Assembly (NCBI RefSeq): GCF_005849285.1
Contig: NZ_CP040517.1
Coordinates: 2,362,501-2,426,500, forward strand
Length of the DNA: 64,000 nucleotides
Direction of reading: 5' to 3'
Source of the DNA: Luteithermobacter gelatinilyticus
GTDB taxonomy: Bacteria; Pseudomonadota; Alphaproteobacteria; Sphingomonadales; Emcibacteraceae
Shown: positions 61,051 to 64,000 of the stretch, piece by piece
Numbering within the stretch: position 1 is the first letter of the stretch
How the letters are laid out: every line of letters starts with the position of its first letter
The notes under the pieces: model-generated
What the model was told of the DNA's origin: nothing
Databases searched by the model: none
The model's input: the letters and a program-made list of their open reading frames with translations, nothing else
Position numbers and translations under genes: made by a program

Positions 61051-61752
61051 ATGAACACAAAACCCCAAAAAAACACCCCGAGAAACACCCCGAGAAACAC
61101 TAGGGAGCCGGCCAAAACCAAAGACCGGATTCTGACGTATCTGAAACAGGACGGCCCGCAGGAAGCCCCGGAACTGGCGGCCCGTCTCAACATCACCGAC
61201 ATGGCTGTGCGTCAGCATCTTTATGAATTACAGGATCAGGAGCTGGTGGCCCCCATAACACGCCCGCGCCCCAAGGGCCGACCGGGCAAAGCCTGGTCCC
61301 TGACGGAAAAAGCCAACCGCCATTTTCCCGATAGCCATGCAGATTTTGCACTGGGCCTGATCCAGTCCATTCGCACGGCATTCGGGGAAGAGGGCATGAA
61401 CCGGCTTCTGGACCTTCGCGCCGAGGAGCAGACGGCGGAATACCGCCGGCAACTGGAGAAACAGCCCACATTGAGGGAGCGACTGGACCACCTGGCCCGT
61501 ATCCGCAGCCGCGAAGGATATATGGCCGAGGTGCTGCCGGCAGAAAAAGAAGGTGAATATCTGCTGGTGGAAAATCATTGCCCTGTCTGCGAGGCCGCCC
61601 GGGAATGTTCGGGCATCTGCGCCCGGGAACTTTTGGTTTTCCGCCAGGTCTTGGGCGCGGAGGTAGAAATCAAGCGGATGGAACACATTATTGAAGGCGC
61701 CCGACGTTGCGCCTATCTGGTCAGGCCGGCAAGAAATCGCCCCCCGAAGTAA
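61051..61752 (+). CDS. SufR-like iron-sulfur transcriptional regulator (DeoR/ArsR-type winged helix)
   Basis: 233 residues. N-terminal tail with a tandem repeat (NTPRNTPRNTRE), then a winged helix (RILTYLKQDGPQEAPELAAR then LNITDMAVRQHLYELQDQEL). The C-terminal Cys set, ENHCPVCEAARECSGICARE and EGARRCAYLV, matches SufR-type repressors that hold a [4Fe-4S] cluster. SufR senses Fe-S status and controls suf genes; here the divergent target is a Rieske protein. Suf genes are not in the window. A terminator follows. Confidence 0.82.
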   Translation: MNTKPQKNTPRNTPRNTREPAKTKDRILTYLKQDGPQEAPELAARLNITDMAVRQHLYELQDQELVAPITRPRPKGRPGKAWSLTEKANRHFPDSHADFALGLIQSIRTAFGEEGMNRLLDLRAEEQTAEYRRQLEKQPTLRERLDHLARIRSREGYMAEVLPAEKEGEYLLVENHCPVCEAARECSGICARELLVFRQVLGAEVEIKRMEHIIEGARRCAYLVRPARNRPPK

Positions 61753-61850
61753 TCCCAAAAGGAAACCGTCATTATCTCAGACTGTTGTGATAAGGGGGAA
61801 ACATTATCGCAAACTCTTGAACAAGGTGCGGGAAACTTTGTTAGCGAACT

Positions 61851-61877
61851 GAGGCCGGCACAAGCCGGCCTCTCTTT
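61851..61877 (+). terminator. Rho-independent terminator of the SufR-like gene
   Basis: GAGGCCGGC (61851-61859), loop ACAA, GCCGGCCTC (61864-61872), then TCTTT. Nine-base GC-rich stem followed by a short T-run, about 100 bases after the stop. Confidence 0.75.
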
Positions 61878-61902
61878 AAAGACGTTTTTTCAAAACGATC
61901 TG

Positions 61903-62388
61903 TCAAAGTCCCACACTGTTCTGCCCGGACACCATGCTGAACAGCATGGGAATGGACAACAGGGTGTTGGTGCGGGAAAACAGCATGGCCGTGCGTGCCG
62001 CCGCCGGTTTCGCCTCCGCCGGCGCCTCTACAATGCCTAAGGCCTTTTTCTGGTTCGGCCAGATCACGAACCAGACATTAAACGCCATAATCAGGCCCAG
62101 CCACATGCCGAAACCGATATCCGGACGCTGCAACACCAGGGCATCCACCAGATAGCCGTTCATCCAAGCCAGAAGCAGACCAAAAATAACCGTGCTGAGC
62201 GCCGCCCACCGGAACCAGAACAACGCTTCGGGGGCGATCACCTTGCTGATGGCCGGTTTCTGATCATCAGGGATTTTCGGCATGCTCGGGATCTGGACAA
62301 AGTTGAAATACCACAAAATGCCGATCCACATAATGCCGCTCAATACATGAAGATACCGTACAATAAACAGTCCGAATTCATGGGTCAT
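61903..62388 (-). CDS. PuuD-like urate hydroxylase membrane-domain protein
   Basis: 161 residues, four hydrophobic helices. VRYLHVLSGIMWIGILWYFN and FVQIPSM at the N-terminus, FVIWPNQKKALG in the middle and ARTAMLFSRTNTLLSIPMLF near the end are the pattern of the membrane part of PuuD-type urate hydroxylases. The cytochrome c domain of true PuuD is absent. Many such proteins stand alone in alphaproteobacteria with no proven activity, so urate oxidation is not assumed. The 49-residue protein gene upstream is probably in the same transcript. Confidence 0.72.
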   Translation of the reverse strand: MTHEFGLFIVRYLHVLSGIMWIGILWYFNFVQIPSMPKIPDDQKPAISKVIAPEALFWFRWAALSTVIFGLLLAWMNGYLVDALVLQRPDIGFGMWLGLIMAFNVWFVIWPNQKKALGIVEAPAEAKPAAARTAMLFSRTNTLLSIPMLFSMVSGQNSVGL

Positions 62389-62402
62389 GATACCCGCCTC
62401 CC

Positions 62403-62552
62403 TTATTTCATTTTATCCATACTGTTTGAAACGGCGGACCCCACATCCGCAGTGCTTCCGCTGTCAAGATAATTGGTTGCAAGTACCATGATAATGGTCA
62501 GCACAACCCCCGCGATAATCGTTAGCGGCAATGATTCCAGTATTTTGCTCAT
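62403..62552 (-). CDS. Small single-pass membrane protein (49 aa)
   Basis: 49 codons from ATG 62552: MSKILESLPLTIIAGVVLTI, then IMVLATNYLDSGSTADVGSA and a polar end. One membrane helix at about 9-27. AGGGA lies about 10 bases upstream. Its stop is 14 bases before the PuuD-like gene on the same strand, so it looks like a small partner subunit of that membrane protein. Not recognised. Confidence 0.6.
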   Translation of the reverse strand: MSKILESLPLTIIAGVVLTIIMVLATNYLDSGSTADVGSAVSNSMDKMK

Positions 62553-62751
62553 TCTTTACATCCCTATATTTTTGTCCCTGTAATTGTATCTCCGTTGCGG
62601 AAAATACTCCCTCTATCCTGTCATAAGGATTTGTTAAGGTTATCAGTTTCTTTGGAAATCGTCAAAATAAGCTTGTTGGGACCTGGCAGCACTTGTTTTG
62701 TGAGAAAATATCGGCCATGTAAGGACATTATTCAAAAAACATGAAAAGATC

Positions 62752-63606
62752 ATGCCACGTCACAACAAACTTCGGCTCAGTTATTGCGCGGAGCAGGTTC
62801 GCCGACAGGATCACGATCGGTTCCTGACCGTACTATTTGCTCCCCAGAACCGGCGGGAGGCATTATTCGCCCTGTACGCCTTTAATCAGGAGCTGGCCAG
62901 AATCCGGGAAACTGTGTCCGAACCGATGCTCGGGGAAATCCGCCTGCAATGGTGGTACGAGGCACTCAGGGACATCTATGCCGGTCAGATCCGCCATCAC
63001 GAGGTAGTCCAGGCTTTGGCCCAGGCCATCCGGGATCATGACCTGCCCCGGGAGGCGTTCGAGCAACTCATCGAGGCCCGCCGGCAAGATCTGTATGATG
63101 AAACGCTGGCAGATCTGGACAGTTTGCGGGACTATCTGAGGAAAACACCCGGCACCCTCGCCGCCCTTGCCGCCCGGATCCTTCAGGACAGTGACTCCCG
63201 GCTTCAGGCGCGCGCCGTGGAAATGGGGGAACTTTGGGGGTTGGTCGGCATTATGCGTGCCGTGCCCTATCATCTGTCCCTCAACAAACTACTGTTGCCC
63301 GAAACGATGATGAAAAAATACGGCCTGACCAAAACCGGCCTCGCAAACGCCCAAAATCAGGACAACCTGCAACGGCTCATTGCCGAGCTGTGCGGAACGG
63401 CCGAAGACCAACTGGCTGCCTTGCGCCGCCACAGGAAAACCATCCCTGCCCGGGCGCATTCGCTGTTTCTTCTGGCGTCCCTGAGCCAAAGTTATCTGAA
63501 ATCCCTGCGCAAGGCCGGGCATAATCCCTTTGCCCTTGCCGAACGCGCAGACGCCCTGCCCCGACAATTCCGCCTAATCCGGGACGGCCTATTCCGCCGG
63601 TTCTAG
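62752..63606 (+). CDS. Squalene/phytoene synthase-fold protein, NDUFAF6-like
   Basis: 284 residues. Isoprenoid-synthase-like helices: YCAEQVRRQDHDRFLTVLFA, LYAFNQELARIRETVSEPML, RLQWWYEALRDIYAG, LWGLVGIMRAVPYHLSLN. The two DxxxD metal motifs of true squalene and phytoene synthases are not preserved, and the sequence resembles NDUFAF6, a complex I assembly factor of mitochondria. Its role here would be respiratory complex assembly rather than carotenoid synthesis (inference). TAG stop at 63604-63606 is formed at the edge of the long repeat element. Confidence 0.82.
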   Translation: MPRHNKLRLSYCAEQVRRQDHDRFLTVLFAPQNRREALFALYAFNQELARIRETVSEPMLGEIRLQWWYEALRDIYAGQIRHHEVVQALAQAIRDHDLPREAFEQLIEARRQDLYDETLADLDSLRDYLRKTPGTLAALAARILQDSDSRLQARAVEMGELWGLVGIMRAVPYHLSLNKLLLPETMMKKYGLTKTGLANAQNQDNLQRLIAELCGTAEDQLAALRRHRKTIPARAHSLFLLASLSQSYLKSLRKAGHNPFALAERADALPRQFRLIRDGLFRRF

Positions 63607-63872
63607 AGTGAATTGTGAAGAGGTTGGCTCAATTCTGTTGGCGGATTGTGGCCCGCCTCACGCGGAAGACGGCGCCGGGCGATGCGGGGCATCGGGCCAG
63701 GCGTCTGACAACGTGAGCGGCCCCAAGCCACTAACCCGAAGGGCCGGGCCGGTCTGGCCCAGTTCCTGCGGGGTTTGGCCGGGTCGTACCGCCAGTATGG
63801 CCCGCGCCAAATCCCTAGCTCCTGAACCAGACCTGACCGGCAGAATGGGTCAACCTATTCAAAATTCACTCT
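63605..63872. mobile_element. Long TAGAGTG element (268 bp), MITE-like, copy 2 (inverted relative to copy 1)
   Basis: Reverse-complement relative of the element at 42991-43271. Its left end matches copy 1's right end, and its inner end (AAAATTCACTCT) has one change in the terminal repeat. The 13-base length difference is a deletion between two GTCAGAC direct repeats present in copy 1. The GC-rich core is otherwise closely similar by eye. Inserted exactly at the stop codon of the NDUFAF6-like gene, and followed without a gap by a short copy. Confidence 0.85.
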
Positions 63873-63908
63873 AGAGTGAATTGAATCGATCTCATCACGA
63901 TTCACTCT
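63873..63908. repeat. TAGAGTG repeat family, short copy (subtype 2) abutting the long element
   Basis: 36 bases: AGAGTGAATTG, then AATCGATCTCATCA, then CGATTCACTCT. On the minus strand it carries the TGA stop of the partial gene at the right edge of the window. Confidence 0.85.
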
Positions 63909-64000
63909 GCCGCCGCGAGCCACTCCTGCAATGCGGCCAAGGCCCGCCGGCTTTTGGCCGGTTTACGGTCCCGGCGCTTGATTTTCTTGCCTTCCAGCGG
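63902..64000 (-). CDS. C-terminal end of an unidentified gene (partial)
   Basis: 32 codons enter from the right edge: PLEGKKIKRRDRKPAKSRRA, then LALQEWLAAAE-like (ALAALQEWLAAAE) and stop. Strongly basic then amphipathic helical, as in the tail of an RNA- or nucleotide-binding protein. The last Glu codon and TGA stop lie inside the repeat copy (GAGTGA). Too little remains to name the family. Confidence 0.5.
   Translation of the reverse strand, partial: PLEGKKIKRRDRKPAKSRRALAALQEWLAAAE

Overview
The window reads as chromosome of an alphaproteobacterium. The core genes point there: lptC-lptA-lptB-rpoN-hpf-ptsN in a row, a separate glyQ/glyS pair, ppdK, a short RNase D without HRDC, a NDUFA9-like and a NDUFAF6-like complex I helper, a DUF3422 protein, polyhydroxybutyrate turnover genes, and a GTTC-N7-GTTC SOS box. 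I cannot name the species. Most genes look GC-rich; about 4.5-11.6 kb is visibly richer in A+T and is accessory.

Layout. 0-4.2 kb: end of a polysaccharide locus (partial Wzz, Wzi-type outer membrane protein, galE) and a NDUFA9-like reductase. 4.39 kb: tRNA-Leu(CAG). 5.0-10.8 kb: metal resistance, with arsR-arsI-arsC-acr3 tightly overlapped on the minus strand, then merT-merP-merA plus an uncharacterised membrane gene, divergent from merR. 10.8-11.6 kb: gene debris including the end of an ATP-grasp ligase. 11.6-17.6 kb: rnd, LPS transport, sigma-54 and its partners. 17.8-22.8 kb: Hsp20 and a ParA / ribbon-helix-helix-like / TPR-SPOR / Sel1-SPOR group. 22.9-36.7 kb: folate, purine and PHB genes, prfC, uppP, tRNA-Val(GAC), meaB. 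36.7-49.7 kb: osmC, ppdK, glyS-glyQ, an S49 peptidase, RNA modification enzymes, ispB. 49.9-64 kb: megL, a metallo-beta-lactamase-fold hydrolase, an SOS-type Y-family polymerase, nadA-nadC, two PAP2 paralogues, a DMT transporter, a Rieske protein next to a SufR-like regulator, and a NDUFAF6-like gene.

The most unusual feature is a dispersed palindromic repeat with ends AGAGTGAATTG / CAATTCACTCT, at about 13 places between 17.6 and 63.9 kb. Most full copies are about 36 bp. Two copies are about 270-280 bp and look like two short units in opposite orientation around a GC-rich core with no transposase. Six genes take their stop codon from inside a copy. A separate 158-bp inverted-repeat element with 23-bp perfect ends supplies the ribosome-binding region and start codon of the DMT transporter gene. 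I saw no CRISPR array, integrase or complete insertion sequence.
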